Assembly (NCBI GenBank): GCA_031841125.1
Contig: CM063106.1
Span: 38,498,001 to 38,562,000, forward strand
Reading direction: 5' to 3'
From: Acanthococcus lagerstroemiae
Lineage: Eukaryota; Arthropoda; Insecta; Hemiptera; Eriococcidae
Length of the DNA stretch: 64,000 bases
Below are positions 13,001 through 30,990 of this stretch, one piece after another (position 1 is the stretch's first letter; each line of letters begins with the position of its first letter). Position numbers and translations under genes: made by a program. Below the pieces are notes generated by a model, which saw nothing but the letters and a program-made list of their open reading frames with translations, was not told the DNA's origin and ran no database searches.

Positions 13001-16000
13001 AAGGCGTTATAACTTGTTGAAATTGATTATAATTCCTTAGGACTTCTTCAGTCTATTAAGAAAGCTTCGAACTCTGTTCAGACCCACTGAGACATACGAA
13101 GACTGATTAGGATTCGTTAAGACATTTCTCAAATCCGTCAACATTCCGTACACATCATTTCAGTTTTATTCGAACATCTTACGACTTGTTAAAATTGATG
13201 CCGACTCATTATGACCTTGTACAAACACGACTACTTAAGACTCGTGAAGACAGATTCGACAGAGCTTCTAAGACTCGATACTTTATTAAGGCGCATAAAG
13301 TTTCTATATAAGTGTGTTGAGACTCACAGAAACTTCTTAAAACTTATTAAGCTCAGAATCTCTACTTTAAAGTCAACTTTCTCTTTGAAGAGAAGGAAAA
13401 GAACATATTCAAAATTTAGTGCATAAAGAAACGAAATATGGACATCAAGGCGATAAAAGAAAGTCATGAAACGCAGTGGCGCAGCCAGAATTTTCCCGAA
13501 GGGGGGGGGGAGTGCAAAGTAAGACTCTCAAGGGAAAAAAAGTCGAAAATTGAGGTATTTTTCAAAAATTGCCGATATGAGAGAGCTATTTTATAAAAAT
13601 GAAGGTAAAATTACCACTCCAGCGAAAATGTTTCCAAAGCACGTGTTTTACAGGCGAAAAATTGCTCATTTTTGCATATTTTACATTCAATTTCAGGTAC
13701 CTTGGGGGCATTCGCCCCCTTCGCCCCCTCCCCCTTGGCTACGCCCCTGAATGAACAGGATATAAGAAGAAAAGATTTTATAACGATATCACATTGTCTA
13801 TGAAGGGGAATCAGAAAACAAGAATAGCGCAAATTTTCGATTCAAGGACACATTTTTACCTTATCTATGTCAATTAGATATCATGCTACGTAAATTATCA
13901 GCCCTCCAGATCCTGGATCTTGGCTTCAGGCTAAACCTTTTTTGTGGAAGAGAAACCACGGGAGACTACAGTTTCAGAGTACAAGGAATGAGTAATTCAT
14001 TTTTCATGACAGTTTGTATTTCAAAACATGGAACCAGATCACCTGATTGCTGCTATGCTGCTGACACTCCTCCAGATTTTGGGTCTCATTTCAACAGCCC
14101 ACAAAGCAACAAAATCGATTGGGTAAATCTCTAGTTAAATGCCCACTAAATAAAGGTCCAATGTAGAAAACTAAAACGCCAATTACGAAGCAGCATTATT
14201 TTGCACATAGTAATTCGAGTACCTAGGGGCTAATATAAGTCAGTAAATTTTCAGGAGTAATGTTGGACAGTTTGTATCTCAGCTTCTTTTACGTTCTAGT
14301 TACCAGTAACACTGTAGGGGGTACCTCACACATGTTAGCGATATTAGACTGTAAAAATAGCTGAGATAGAAGCTGTCTAATTTCACTTCAAAGAATTTCT
14401 TTTCCAATATTAGATCCAAGAAATAATTTTTTCGTATACTTTTGATTAGGAAGTATTGGTATGACTCTTGAACAGTATACAAAGGGTAAAGCAAAACTCA
14501 CATTTGCCATTTTACTTCAAGGGCGCAAATAGACAAAATACTGTACACAGGTGCAGGAATATCTTTGCTACGCCTGTGAATGTGGAGTATGTTATACATA
14601 TCGCACATTCACAGGCGCAGCAAAGATACTCCTGCACCCGTGTACAGTATTTTGCCTATTTACGCCCTTGAAGTAAAATGGTAAATTGAGTTTTGATTCT
14701 TTACCTTTCACATCTAAACGCTGGAAATCTGTGTTCCTATAGGTTTCATAAACACCCTTGAGACATCTCTTCACTAATTTCATTCAAAAAATCTTATTTT
14801 TGGACAAAAAAAAAAGATACGGGTAAAATAAAGGTACATTTCTCATGTGCATCGAGAACATACTTTGCTTTGTGTAAAATTTCATGTGCGGCAGCTGCCC
14901 ATCCGCCACATATTGTACGCTGATAATGTTCATTGTTCAAAATTCCAGCGGTATTGATAATTTTACGTAATCAATACCTATCCATTACTAGTAAAATGAA
15001 TGGCCAACAAATGCACTTTGATCGTGATCAAGGGCCGAAAAATGGGAATGAAATCTAAGCGTTTTAACTAACATCTTTCTCCACCTCTCTCAGTATTATA
15101 AAAATAATTATCAACAATTATAAACAACTCTAAGTTTTAAAAGGGCATATCGATAATCGCTCATTCCTAATTATGTGTCTAATGGAAATTAGTTCAAGCA
15201 TACGCTAGAAACTGACCAAGAGAACTACACAAGAAGAGCAACATCAAAAACAAAACTAAGATCTGTTCACTTCAAGCTAAGTCATACAATCCTACAAAGA
15301 AAATTGAAGAAAAAAAGTAATACACACTCACAGTTGTCTCAGTAAACTCATTTTAGGACCGAGCTTTTTCGATTATAGTAAATTCGAACGAAATTATGAC
15401 CTTTGCATCGTTAATGGTTTTTTCCAATTTTAGAGCAGCATTACGCCATCCACCCGACAGCATTACACTGCCAGTGGAGTTCATGACTCCCCAAATAGGA
15501 ATACCAGATAACATCTCAACTACAGCTACCTTATAAGCGGCACAAATCGGTATAAAACATTTGACTACTTTCATTTCAAGAACATGATTTGTAAGTATCC
15601 GGACGGGAACGAAGCGACAATAAATTTTGACTGGTTTACATTGTGCGTACTTCGGCACTGATTTGTCGCGAAGACAGTCGAAACATTTATTTGAGGAATG
15701 GCTCGGATGCGCGAAATGGATTTATGTAGAAGAGAGCTCAAGGTCATACCCGTATCAAAAATGCATTGAAGAGGTATCGAAGTTAACACAGTTGAGAGCT
15801 CAAGGACACATATACGCACACACCCATTCATACACAATGCAAGCAATGTTTGTCAGGCTGTTCGTGAACATCGTCATTATGGCATAAAATTCTTCATTAA
15901 CTGGAACCAAATAATGAAGTTTATGATAGCCATATTTGTTATACGGAATAATTTCACCATTTCGCAGTTTATGGCAGCCTCCATGATACTCACGCTGACA

Positions 16001-18004
16001 AAATCTTCCTGACACAGTCCTAGTCGTAAGATGAAATATAAAAAAGGATGTTACACTGGCTTCCTTTTTTCATCAATATTTGAACCTCGAATTATTGGCT
16101 AAATGGTCATGAAAAGAATTATACAGCCCTAATGTGAAGTGAAACTACATAAAAATAAATCAAGCAGTTCGAGACAGGACAGTAGCACGAGGTCCTACAG
16201 GAACACTCTTTAAACTTCCCATAAGATGAAAACATACCTAAGAAAAAGTATGATCCATTCTGACAGTTATAGGAAATCCATTTCATTTCGTTTCTCCAGA
16301 AAACAAATCCGTTCCAGATGTGTAATATACGCATGACATTATGTTCATACTTTAGTAATCAAAGGCATCAGTCTACCTCTCAAGTACACTTACCACTGCG
16401 TATCTCCTTCATACAAGTCTTTCAGCACACTCGGCCCTGCTGAGAGCCACCAAAGAACTCATCTGAATTATTGCGATCACGCTCTTACTTCACATTTGAA
16501 CATTGATCATCCTAATAATCGAGCATACTCGTCGATTGCAACAGGAATAGGGAGCACGCTAGTTTCTAGAACATTTGCTACGTGTAGTTCACCTTATCAA
16601 CCGTACGGTTGATCGATTCCTCATTCCTCAATTCTCCAAGGCTAACGATTGCAAATAACAACGAAGTTACCATTCCTTATTTTCCAAGTAAATATAGTTT
16701 CCTTTTTCCACATCCAATTTACAGTTCTTCAGACTGTAACTCCATCGATAGAGAACTCATAATTTTTCTTAGGCCTGCCCAAGTGATAACAGTCTCTTTA
16801 CAAACGTACTAAACTAGGGATTTTAGAAATGGACTTCCTGCAAAAGGCTATCGTACTTTATTCCCAGAAACTGTGCATCTCTCAAGTTTCATCGATAAGC
16901 TGACAGTTATACGGAAGTACGAAAGTTACAAAACATAATAATTACAACAAAGTAAAAATATCTCACCGGTTTGAGTTAAATCAGTAGGGGCCGCAGGTTC
17001 GTCCGTGTTCATGAAAGATTCAGCAACGTAATTGGATATAGTTTCCATTTTGTAGGCGTTAAATTCCATCCTTTTGACATCCGCATTTCCATCCACCGTA
17101 TTATTGTTATTGTTATTATGATTATTGTTGTTATTGTTATTAACGCTGTTGTTGTTATTGTTATTACTGCTACTACTGTTGGTTGAATCGTTACTATTAT
17201 CCGGTGGTAAGCGTTTGCTCAAATCTTGTACCGTGTTCTCCGGATTCAGATCGACACTACTTAAAGTCGGCACAGACCAATCAGCGAACACCTCCGTCTC
17301 GGATAACGTAGGTTTATTTTTCAGCTTCGAAACTAAATCGTGTCCGTCGCTGAATCGAGGTCGTTTATTTTTCGACGTTTTCGAAGGTACATTGGTTGTC
17401 TAGATGAGAAACAGAAGGCAGAACACTTCAAAGTTCAATGGTATCGAGGACATCAATCCACAGTGTAAATACGAATAACAACAGAATAATTCAAAATAAA
17501 GTGCCAAATTGATTTACATTTGAAAAATCAGCCAATCCTCTGATATGCAATACGTCGGCCATTGAAAGAAGACTAGCTAATTGGGATTCATATATATTCA
17601 CTTCTCCACTATACATGAATGTGACTAGAGCACAGAGGTCTACGAACTCAACACCTGGTAACACGATCACCGGATGATGACTAGGTCCTAATTCCTAAAC
17701 AAAAAATCATTCCCATTACATCTTTCATCACCGAAATTACTTTGATTAGTTCCAGTACGTGGATTCGTACTCCTCTAATACAGAGAAATGTACGTAATTT
17801 TATAAAAATTACCTTGAATATTTCTTTGAAATATTCGCTACAAGCAGATAAAACAACTCTATGAGCTTTTAAGCTTCTACTTCCAGCGCAAAGTGTAACA
17901 TCTGTGAGATCATCTCCGTCCAACAACTGTGGCAATGTTGCTAACAACGAGCTTTGGTAATTGTGCCACCTTAAACAAAACTGTTGTGTGTCTTCTGTAT
18001 TCAT
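7044..18004 (-). CDS. BTB/POZ domain C2H2 zinc-finger transcription factor, 4 coding exons
   Basis: Coding exons in transcript order are 18004-17813, 17694-17518, 17399-16967 and 7354-7044. The first three have GT donors and AG acceptors in phase 0. Exon 3 ends with one base that joins the two-base start of exon 4 to make a Gly codon, giving about 370 residues. The BTB/POZ domain (about residues 8-118) carries the motifs FCLRWHNYQSS, DLTDVTLCAG, KAHRVVLSACSEYF and FMYSGEVN, typical of the insect tramtrack/lola/broad group. A low-complexity linker follows, with long Asn runs near residues 195-225. Two C2H2 fingers come next: Cys287/Cys290/His303/His307 and Cys314/Cys317/His330/His335. The C-terminus is Gln-rich and the stop is TGA at 7044-7046. 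An acceptor at about 18020 just upstream of the ATG implies a separate 5' UTR exon, not located. The last intron is 9.6 kb, and other 3' exons could exist, but I found no second C2H2 exon in it. The family role is sequence-specific nuclear transcription control. The exact orthologue is not assigned. Confidence 0.92.
7993..8578. repeat. 83-bp minisatellite, about 7 tandem copies
   Basis: The word TGTGCAATGT recurs at 8021, 8104, 8187, 8270, 8353, 8436 and 8519, exactly 83 bp apart. The copies differ by a few substitutions. The last gains 2 bp, and the array ends at a partial unit near 8578. Open frames through it are by-products of the repeat. It lies in the last intron of the BTB gene. Confidence 0.9.
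10125..10680. mobile_element. Nested 556-bp element with 17-bp TIRs
   Basis: ATTCGGACCTAGCAGCG at 10125 is matched exactly by its inverted copy ending at 10680. No coding capacity is recognised. It encloses the smaller element at 10441-10595. Confidence 0.6.
10441..10595. mobile_element. Innermost 155-bp MITE with about 31-bp TIRs
   Basis: The left end ACCGGGTGATGAACGAG continues to AGAAGTCGCACCATA. The right end inverted reads ACAGGGAGATGAAGGAG and then the same 15 bases. TA may flank both ends, as in Tc1/mariner derivatives. Confidence 0.65.
11129..11379 (-). mobile_element. MITE family TGGACGCTG, copy 1 of 5
   Basis: The ends are inverted copies of TGGACG(C/T)TGTT(A/C)AGC, and the inside carries the family words AAACAAAATGAGTTATTAGT and GGAAAGAGCGTA. 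Other copies are at 21246-21499, 46628-46776 (half), 46777-47007 and 47228-47483. Strand is set relative to the 21246 copy. No coding capacity. Confidence 0.75.
11380..12590. repeat. BTB intron; includes a diverged about 120-bp tandem duplication at 12130-12370
   Basis: TTTTCCGAATTTT(T/C)AGTTTT followed by a C-run and TTGAACCC occurs at about 12132 and again at about 12252, with similar sequence after each, implying an old two-copy duplication. The rest (11380-12130) is AT-rich with no recognised gene. Confidence 0.4.
12591..13440. repeat. Degenerate array of about 20-bp 'GACT..TTAAGAC' words
   Basis: Words such as GACTCATTAAGGC, GACTGATTAGGATTCGTTAAG, GACTCATTATGACC and GACTTGTTAAAATTG recur every 20-40 bases across about 850 bp. 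No unit is well conserved. This looks like an old decayed tandem repeat in the BTB intron rather than coding DNA. Confidence 0.4.
13474..13749. mobile_element. 276-bp hAT-like MITE (CAGTGGCG family), copy 1
   Basis: It starts CAGTGGCGCAGCCAG and ends with the inverted type GGCTACGCCCCTG, with G-rich and C-rich runs just inside. It shares most of its length with the inverted copy at 20727-20999. No clear 8-bp target duplication is left here. Confidence 0.7.
13750..14480. other. BTB intron, nothing recognised
   Basis: AT-rich with short frames only. The longest plus-strand frame (13883-14134) does not resemble a family I know and has no splice context I trust. Confidence 0.4.
14481..14708. mobile_element. 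228-bp near-palindromic hairpin element
   Basis: Arms of about 100 bp (from 14481 and to 14708) are inverted copies. They share CATTTTACTTCAAGGGCG, CTGTACAC, GTGCAGGA(A/G)TA and CACATTCACAGGCG, with a loop of about 20 bp near 14590. Foldback MITE in the BTB intron. Confidence 0.75.
15353..16335 (-). CDS. Possible spliced cysteine-containing coding region inside the BTB intron
   Basis: Several minus-strand reading frames here have protein-like composition. A segment with FVFWRNEMKWISYNCQNGSY ends at a donor (exon end 16238). An acceptor follows before 16008, and the phases fit, making Gly-Arg-Phe-Cys. The second segment continues with CQREYHGGCHKLRNGEIIPY and HKLHYLVPVNEEFYAIM to about 15850. 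A further open frame at 15658-15353 contains KYAQCKPVKIYCRFVPVRIL and MLSGIPIWGVMNSTGS, but I could not fix the junction joining it. The region lies on the same strand as the BTB gene, inside its last intron, and encodes no zinc finger. It could be a nested gene for a small secreted protein, a decayed gene or a transposon fragment. I do not recognise the family. Confidence 0.3.
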
Positions 18005-18019
18005 TTCTCGTGTTCTGAT

Positions 18020-19810
18020 CTGGAACATAGAACAGTTGAAAATGCTTACTTGGATGTTGTCCATAGCTATGGAAAATTAGTTGGTAATATACTACGTATG
18101 TACTTTGACCAGACGATGATCTGGACAGAACAAGATATACGAAATTACTGTTATCTCAATTCCGAGAATTTCGATCTTAATCCAGCGTACCTGGCATGTC
18201 TATTTCCAATAGTATTTGTAATTTCATTCGTTTCGTAGAACCCTACGTTTTAGAAAAATGAAATTTGTAACATCTAAGAAGTTCACACAAGATCTACTTG
18301 TTTTCTAACTGAACCATGTTCTTCACTGTAATAATCAGGTTTCGAGTCGTGTTACTCGAGCGTAAAGGACGGTATGTTACCAAGATGAAATACTAAAACG
18401 TATTTCCCGAACTGACAGACTAACTACCTGAAGTGATATATGTCAATAATTTCTAGCGTTATAACACAAAGTCATTAAACGTTTCAGGAATGGGCGTGTA
18501 AACCTATTTCCAAATTGATAAAATTTCAGTTTTTAGATCATGAATTACTTACTATTTACTTATATTAGAGTAGGTACTATGACATAGATGAGTAAAAATG
18601 ATCCTCACGTGATTCAATGCTTTTGAAAACCTTTGAAATAGTAAAATTGACAGTTGCAACAAATTATTTCGATTCTACTGTAGGCCTCGTGAATCAAGTA
18701 CGTAGGCTGAATAAAAACAATGATGTTAACGAATAATGAACATCACTACGGAGAAGTTGAATTAAAACTATGTTTTAATATAACTAAATAAACGAACTGA
18801 AATATTTTAATAATTATAACACATATTTACCAAATAAATAAACGTAAATAATATTAATATCAATGACAATTGATAACGAAACTGAAAAGCCTATTTTCTG
18901 CTTATCACACGTGACGAAATCAGCTGACCAGCTGACCTAAAAGAAACAAAAAATGTAAAAATTCGTTTTGCAAAAATAATTTTCAAATTTAGATTTTAGA
19001 TCTATCAATAAATTCTTAATAATTCTATTATTTCATGCATTTCAAATTAATACCATTATTATTCCGTTTATTTCTTATTTTTTGTCCATTCAGTGCCGGA
19101 GCTGGAAGAATTTTATGGACATGGAAATGGAACTTGGAACTTGATGATCTATGATGAATAGGAACGTTAATCAAAACAATTTTACTATTGGTTACAGCTC
19201 GGTTATGGTTACGGCTTGTCGCTTGTGTTCCTTGAATGTGATCCTACGCTGCTAGGTAAATTTTGTTGATTTTAGTCTTGGTTTTAATGGTTATATTACT
19301 TGTAAACCAAAACCGAGTCAAATTGTTATTTACCACTTCGGCAGAGTTAAGTATGATTCAAATTTTTGAATCTTTCATAATTTTAAAATCCCAAATTTCA
19401 AAATTTGAATCCTGGGTTTTCATTTTAACTGAAAGGTAAGCTAATGACTGTAACCAACCACAAACCATAATCAATGGCGGTATTTACCTCTATCAAATAA
19501 CAAAATATAATCAAGTTATTACCATGTTAATTATTGACTGATGACAAATTTTTGTTTACTTCGTTGTATTTGTTACGTTTAGTTGTTGTAGAAAGAGCTC
19601 TTAAATTATGATATGTAAAGGTCTTTTTTCATTGTCAATAATGTTGACTCTCGAATTTTAGATGTGGAATCCATTGAGTGTATGGCTTCATTTTTCAAGC
19701 CGAGATAAGCGCTGCTTAATTCCTTTTCAGAAATTGACCCTGTATTAGGCTTTGAAATTTTTTACTTCATGAAGTGACCCTTAAAATGAGTGCGGATCTG
19801 TAAAATTTAT
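18020..19810. other. Upstream of the BTB gene; 5' UTR exon and promoter expected but not located
   Basis: The acceptor before the BTB start shows that a non-coding first exon must lie at higher coordinates, probably here. The sequence is very AT-rich. I see no reliable donor/promoter combination and no other gene. Confidence 0.35.
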
Positions 19811-20295
19811 TACAGTGAAAATGAAAACTGTCTATAGTGGACTCGTCTAATCTGGAAAATCTGTCACTGTGGAAAAAAATATGAATGTGGTTCGCTGTGA
19901 AAACCTGCATATTTCAATGTATAATCTGGAAACCTTGCCTAATGTGGAAGTGGAAACTAAAAATGTACAAAAAAACTGTGCGTAAAATGGAAAAATTGGC
20001 ACATGTATTTTATTGATTTCTCCATGATTTTTCCATGTTAGCATAGGTTTCTTCAAGGTAGAATAATTTTGTTCCGCTATCTGCCATACTGCACTGCACA
20101 AAATTCTTTGCTCATATGTGAACTGTATCATCCTCGCCAGAGTAGTGTTTAAATGTACAGTACATGCATCACTAATACAATACTTTGTATAGACTTTTTT
20201 ATTTTGTTGTTTACTCGTATAATGTGGAAAACCTGTCATTATGGAAATTTTTGAAGTGGTCCGTTGAGTTTCCACGATAAACAATTTTCACTGTA
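19811..20295. mobile_element. 485-bp pogo/Tigger-like MITE
   Basis: TACAGTGAAAAT at 19811 is mirrored by the inverted end ATTTTCACTGTA at 20295, with TA as the outermost dinucleotide. The inside repeats words like AATCTGGAAAA and TAATGTGGAAAA. No intact transposase; the frame across 20284-19847 is not protein-like. CAGTGAAA ends with TA target sites are typical of pogo-type elements. Confidence 0.6.
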
Positions 20296-20726
20296 CTTTT
20301 TCAAGAGCATCAGATTTTGGTTGAATTTGATAGAAAATTCGATACAAAGAGCACGTCAATGAATTTTACCTAGACGTCGGTCTACAAAATTCTATCTAAA
20401 TATCGATTTCGATATTTAGACTTGACTTTTGTTTCAAATTGTACATTAAATTCTACTACAAGGCCTAGTCGATGAAGTGAGTATTTTGCATATCAACGAG
20501 AGTCGATTTTCGCGTTAACTTCTTACCTATATGTTTCAAAGGGGAAAAAATAGACTTCATTCGAAAAATCGAACAAAACCATCAAGATACCAGAAACCTG
20601 AATCTGTTTTTACTTTTTGATACTGAATTAAGTTATAAAGTCGGGATGAGGTAAGCAATGCTGGTCTCACATTTTCAAAAATCTTCGAAAATAATTTTTG
20701 CAAAATTGCAAAATATTCTCTAGCAG

Positions 20727-20999
20727 CAGTGGCATAGCCGGGGGGGCGGCGAAGGAGGTGGATGCCTCCCCCAAGGAACCTGAAACTGAATGTAAAATAT
20801 GTAGAAATGAGCAAATTTTCGCCTTTAAAACACGCTTTTTCGGAAAATTTTTGCTCCAGCAGTAATTTTACCTTCATTTTTCATAAAATAGTCCACTAAT
20901 ATCGGCAATTTTTAAAAATACCTCAATTTTCGTCTTTTTCTCTCTTGAAAATCTTACTTCCCCCCTCCCCCCTTCGGGAAAATCCTGGCTACGCCACTA
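20727..20999. mobile_element. 273-bp hAT-like MITE (CAGTGGCG family), copy 2
   Basis: Inverted relative to the copy at 13474. The ends are CAGTGGCATAGCC and GGCTACGCCACTA. It is flanked by near-identical 8-mers TCTAGCAG (20719-20726) and TTTAGCAG (21000-21007), fitting the 8-bp duplication of hAT transposons. Confidence 0.75.
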
Positions 21000-21245
21000 T
21001 TTAGCAGAGTACTATAGAACGAGGGACATTGTTAGGACTCTTAATTAAAAAATTTAAAGAAATGTTTGAAGTTTGAATTGAACGACCTAAATTCAAATTT
21101 TTCCAGTAAGTCAATTTTGTCAGTTCACGAGTGAAATTCAAGTTTTTATGGGCCCAAATCGGAGTCGGATAAAAAACTTAATAAAATTTTCGTATTTGAG
21201 CGATTTTTTTTTTTACTTAACCTAGATACCTAGCATAGGTGCAGT

Positions 21246-21499
21246 TGGATGCTGTTAAGCGTAAGAGAACCAACCAGCAAAATCTGTTTTTTGAGAACAC
21301 GTGATTCGAAGTTCAAGAGCCATCATGTAGAAACTATATGACATAGCATTTACTGATAAACTTTTTCCAACGTGAGTACACATTTTTGAATCCGGGACCC
21401 AATTCTGAAAAATTCTACTTTTTACGCTCTTTCCAACGATACTAATAACTCATTTTGTTTACAAATGTCGGTTGGTTCCCTAACGCTTAACAGTGTCCA
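21246..21499 (+). mobile_element. MITE family TGGACGCTG, copy 2
   Basis: Ends TGGATGCTGTTAAGCG and CGCTTAACAGTGTCCA are inverted repeats; the inside matches the other copies. It sits exactly at the 3' end of the LINE fragment at 21500-22110, so it inserted in or next to it. Confidence 0.8.
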
Positions 21500-22110
21500 G
21501 CTGCCCTCTGTTGGGCGAAGGCCTCTCTCAGGTGCTCCCATTCTCTCCTATTTTGCGCAGTATTGTGATATTGTTTGTGCTGGAACATTCTGTTAAACTC
21601 ATCCCTCCATCTGAATCTCTGTTTCCCTTTTCTCCACCCTCATTTCCAAAACCAGTCGGAGGTTATTTTTGCCCACCTGTTATTGTTTATCCTCACCACG
21701 TGTCCAGCCCAGTCCCCCACTTCAGCCTCCTTATAGCGTGAAGGAAGCTAATGTTGTATTTTAATTTATTTTTAATTTTAAGTAGATTAATCTTATCTTT
21801 CCTCTTAATACCAATAAGGATTGCTCTTTCCTGATTCTTTTGATGAATGACCATTTTTCCCTCTTCGCAGTTCTAGTGAGTGACCAGGTCTGTGACAACC
21901 GTACGACATGGTGGGAAAGACACAACTGTTCAAAATTTGTCCTTTTTGTTTTACTGAAAAATTCCCTGAGACCATTTTTTTTTCAGGATTTGGCTATTCT
22001 TATGTCTAATTCTAAATTCTTCGTTTTGTTAAATGTTATCGTTTGTCCTAAATATTTAATTTCCTCCCCCGTTCTGTTTTTTCCTCTTTTATCTTCATAA
22101 AATTTTCGTA
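21500..22110 (-). mobile_element. RTE-type LINE, 3' part of reverse transcriptase ORF, broken
   Basis: Read on the minus strand, the pieces include an IKYLGQTITF-like motif, a QTWSLT motif, then WAGHVVRINNNRWAK and QNRREWEHLREAFAQQRAAG. This is the order found at the C-terminus of RTE-clade LINE polyproteins. Stops and frameshifts interrupt it, so it is a dead 5'-truncated copy. Confidence 0.65.
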
Positions 22111-23598
22111 TTCAAGCGACCCAAAGACTCCTATATCAATGCCTGGTTAAATTTTCTAGAAAAGGTCAATTTTGTCCAGGCCCAGATCGAAGTTTAATAA
22201 AAAATCCGATAAGCTGTTCAAACTTAGTGACCGTCTGTGCAAATAGGGAGAGGGGCTTAATTCTCACCTCCAGATATTCTGAGAGTCATCCCCCCTACCT
22301 AAAATTTTAGAAATGGAAGAATCTTCAGCTTTATTTTAATACTTGTTCCCTCCTGCCCACTCTAGGTCGGCTATTTGCGCTCATGTCAGTCACCCAAAAA
22401 ATTCCCGTTCTCTGATACTTCATTTGGAAACTTCCAAATAATCCTGATTAATACTGTTACCCGCCATTCGGTTCTGCGTCCAATCAGTTCTTTCGTACCT
22501 ATTCGATCTATTTGCTAGTGGCGTAGTCAGACTTGGTATAAAGGTAGGGGGGGGGGGCTCAGTTTATTCACTATGATAGCCTGATACTGATGGGAGGGGG
22601 GGGGGGTACAAAGTATAGGGGTAATACTCACTATCACCAGAATAAATTATAATTTTTTAAACATTTTCAGCTGCCAAAGTGGGGGGGGGGATTCAGACCC
22701 AAGCCCTCCCCCCTGCCTGTTTCTATACCTGTATGTAGTTGTACTGTAGTGTTAGCAATAATTTGATAATTTCACAACCCAACCACTCCTTGCCACACTT
22801 TTTGAGACACAAATATACATATGATATCTCATAACAGCTGGCGTTGGATGTCATTATTTGTAGGCTGAGGGCTGAGCACAGGGAGGCGTACACATGGTCG
22901 GTTGTCAGCTTATTTCTATACTTTTCCTCCTACCATCTTTTCAAACACAAAACAACACAACATTATACGCGCTTCTGAAATTTCCAAGTGTGAAAATTTT
23001 ATGATGTAGGTACTGCTCCTGCAAACTATAATATACACAACTGAAGATTATTGTTTAGCGGGGAATGGGGCTTAAACAACACTTCGCCCGTGGTTCAGAT
23101 TTTTCTTCATACCCCTGTGCGCTCTGAAATTCAAGACTCTGAACAGGAGTATTGCTTCTAAGATATTAGAAAATCTTGAGTAATCTTCCAACTAGCATGT
23201 TAATTTTTAAAATGCAGACCAAATATTTCCTTCTCCGCATCACGGAACTTAACATGAATTTTGTCTCAAAAATTAAGATCATTTTCGATGCGTCTTTACA
23301 TGCAATTATTCATTTAAAATTTGATTCTGTTTTTTCTTCCACTGGAGTTCGCGGCCATGGCGTAAATGAAGTAATGGATAAATGGACGTATCCACTTCTA
23401 AAGCCAGAAAGAAAAATGTTAAAAGGGGCGGATTTCTTTGCTCAAACGACTCGAAAACATAAGAATGCCGTACCTAGTTTTCCTCAGAAAGTTTCATTGC
23501 TTACCTAAATTTGATAAATCACACGTTGCACACCTTACAATGACTACCCTGAAAAATCGTGGTGCCAGTGGACATAAATACATAATTAAAAAAGAACA
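22111..23598. other. Intergenic between LINE fragment and PERK 3' end
   Basis: Contains three G-runs of 9-12 (about 22548, 22597, 22681) and a partial AGTGGCGTAG element end at about 22513. A roughly 100-bp stretch near 22099-22215 echoes 21080-21205. No gene recognised. Confidence 0.4.
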
Positions 23599-23604
23599 TT
23601 TATT
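23599..23604 (-). promoter_or_regulatory. Poly(A) signal AATAAA of PERK
   Basis: TTTATT on the plus strand is AATAAA on the PERK strand, about 160 nt past its stop codon and in AT-rich 3' UTR-like sequence. It is the first canonical hexamer I see downstream. Confidence 0.5.
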
Positions 23605-23764
23605 TAGTACGACATATAGTACTAAAAAGAAAAAATGATTACTAATCATAAGTAAAAAAAAGTACGTTGAACATACAATTAAATAATGATAAATAACTAA
23701 CACTATTTCAAACAATAGTAAAATAAAACGAACAAAAAAAAATTTGGAACGAACAGGAACTTAA

Positions 23765-30777
<7,013 letters not shown>

Positions 30778-30960
30778 TTTTCGGAGCTGAACTATCGAGT
30801 TTCATTTTTTAAGCGATAAATTAGCACGAACAGATAGTAACAAATGTAGAAAAATCATTTAGTCAACTATTACTCCAAAACTCCTCCATGGTCATAACAT
30901 TAACATTACGCCACAGAATTGAACTGGAGAATTCGACTTCCAAGTTCCAACAAACGAAAA

Positions 30961-30990
30961 ACACGTCAGTTGTCCAATCAGACGTCAGAG
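30961..30990 (-). promoter_or_regulatory. CCAAT box flanked by two ACGT/CRE-like sites upstream of PERK
   Basis: About 185-215 bp upstream of the PERK start codon, the plus strand reads ACACGTCA, then TCCAATCA, then GACGTCAG. Read toward PERK this gives TGACGTCT, ATTGG and TGACGTGT within 30 bp. ACGTG and TGACGTG are cores bound by ATF6/XBP1-type bZIP factors, and CCAAT binds NF-Y; together they make ER-stress elements in vertebrates. The spacing here is not the canonical ERSE. The transcription start has not been mapped, so a regulatory role is inference. Confidence 0.35.

Noticed and set aside
17125..17403. Plus-strand poly-Leu frame
   Set aside because: Antisense of the Asn-rich linker exon of the BTB gene.
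19847..20284. Minus-strand frame of 145 codons
   Set aside because: Lies wholly inside the pogo-like MITE and has no transposase or DNA-binding motif.
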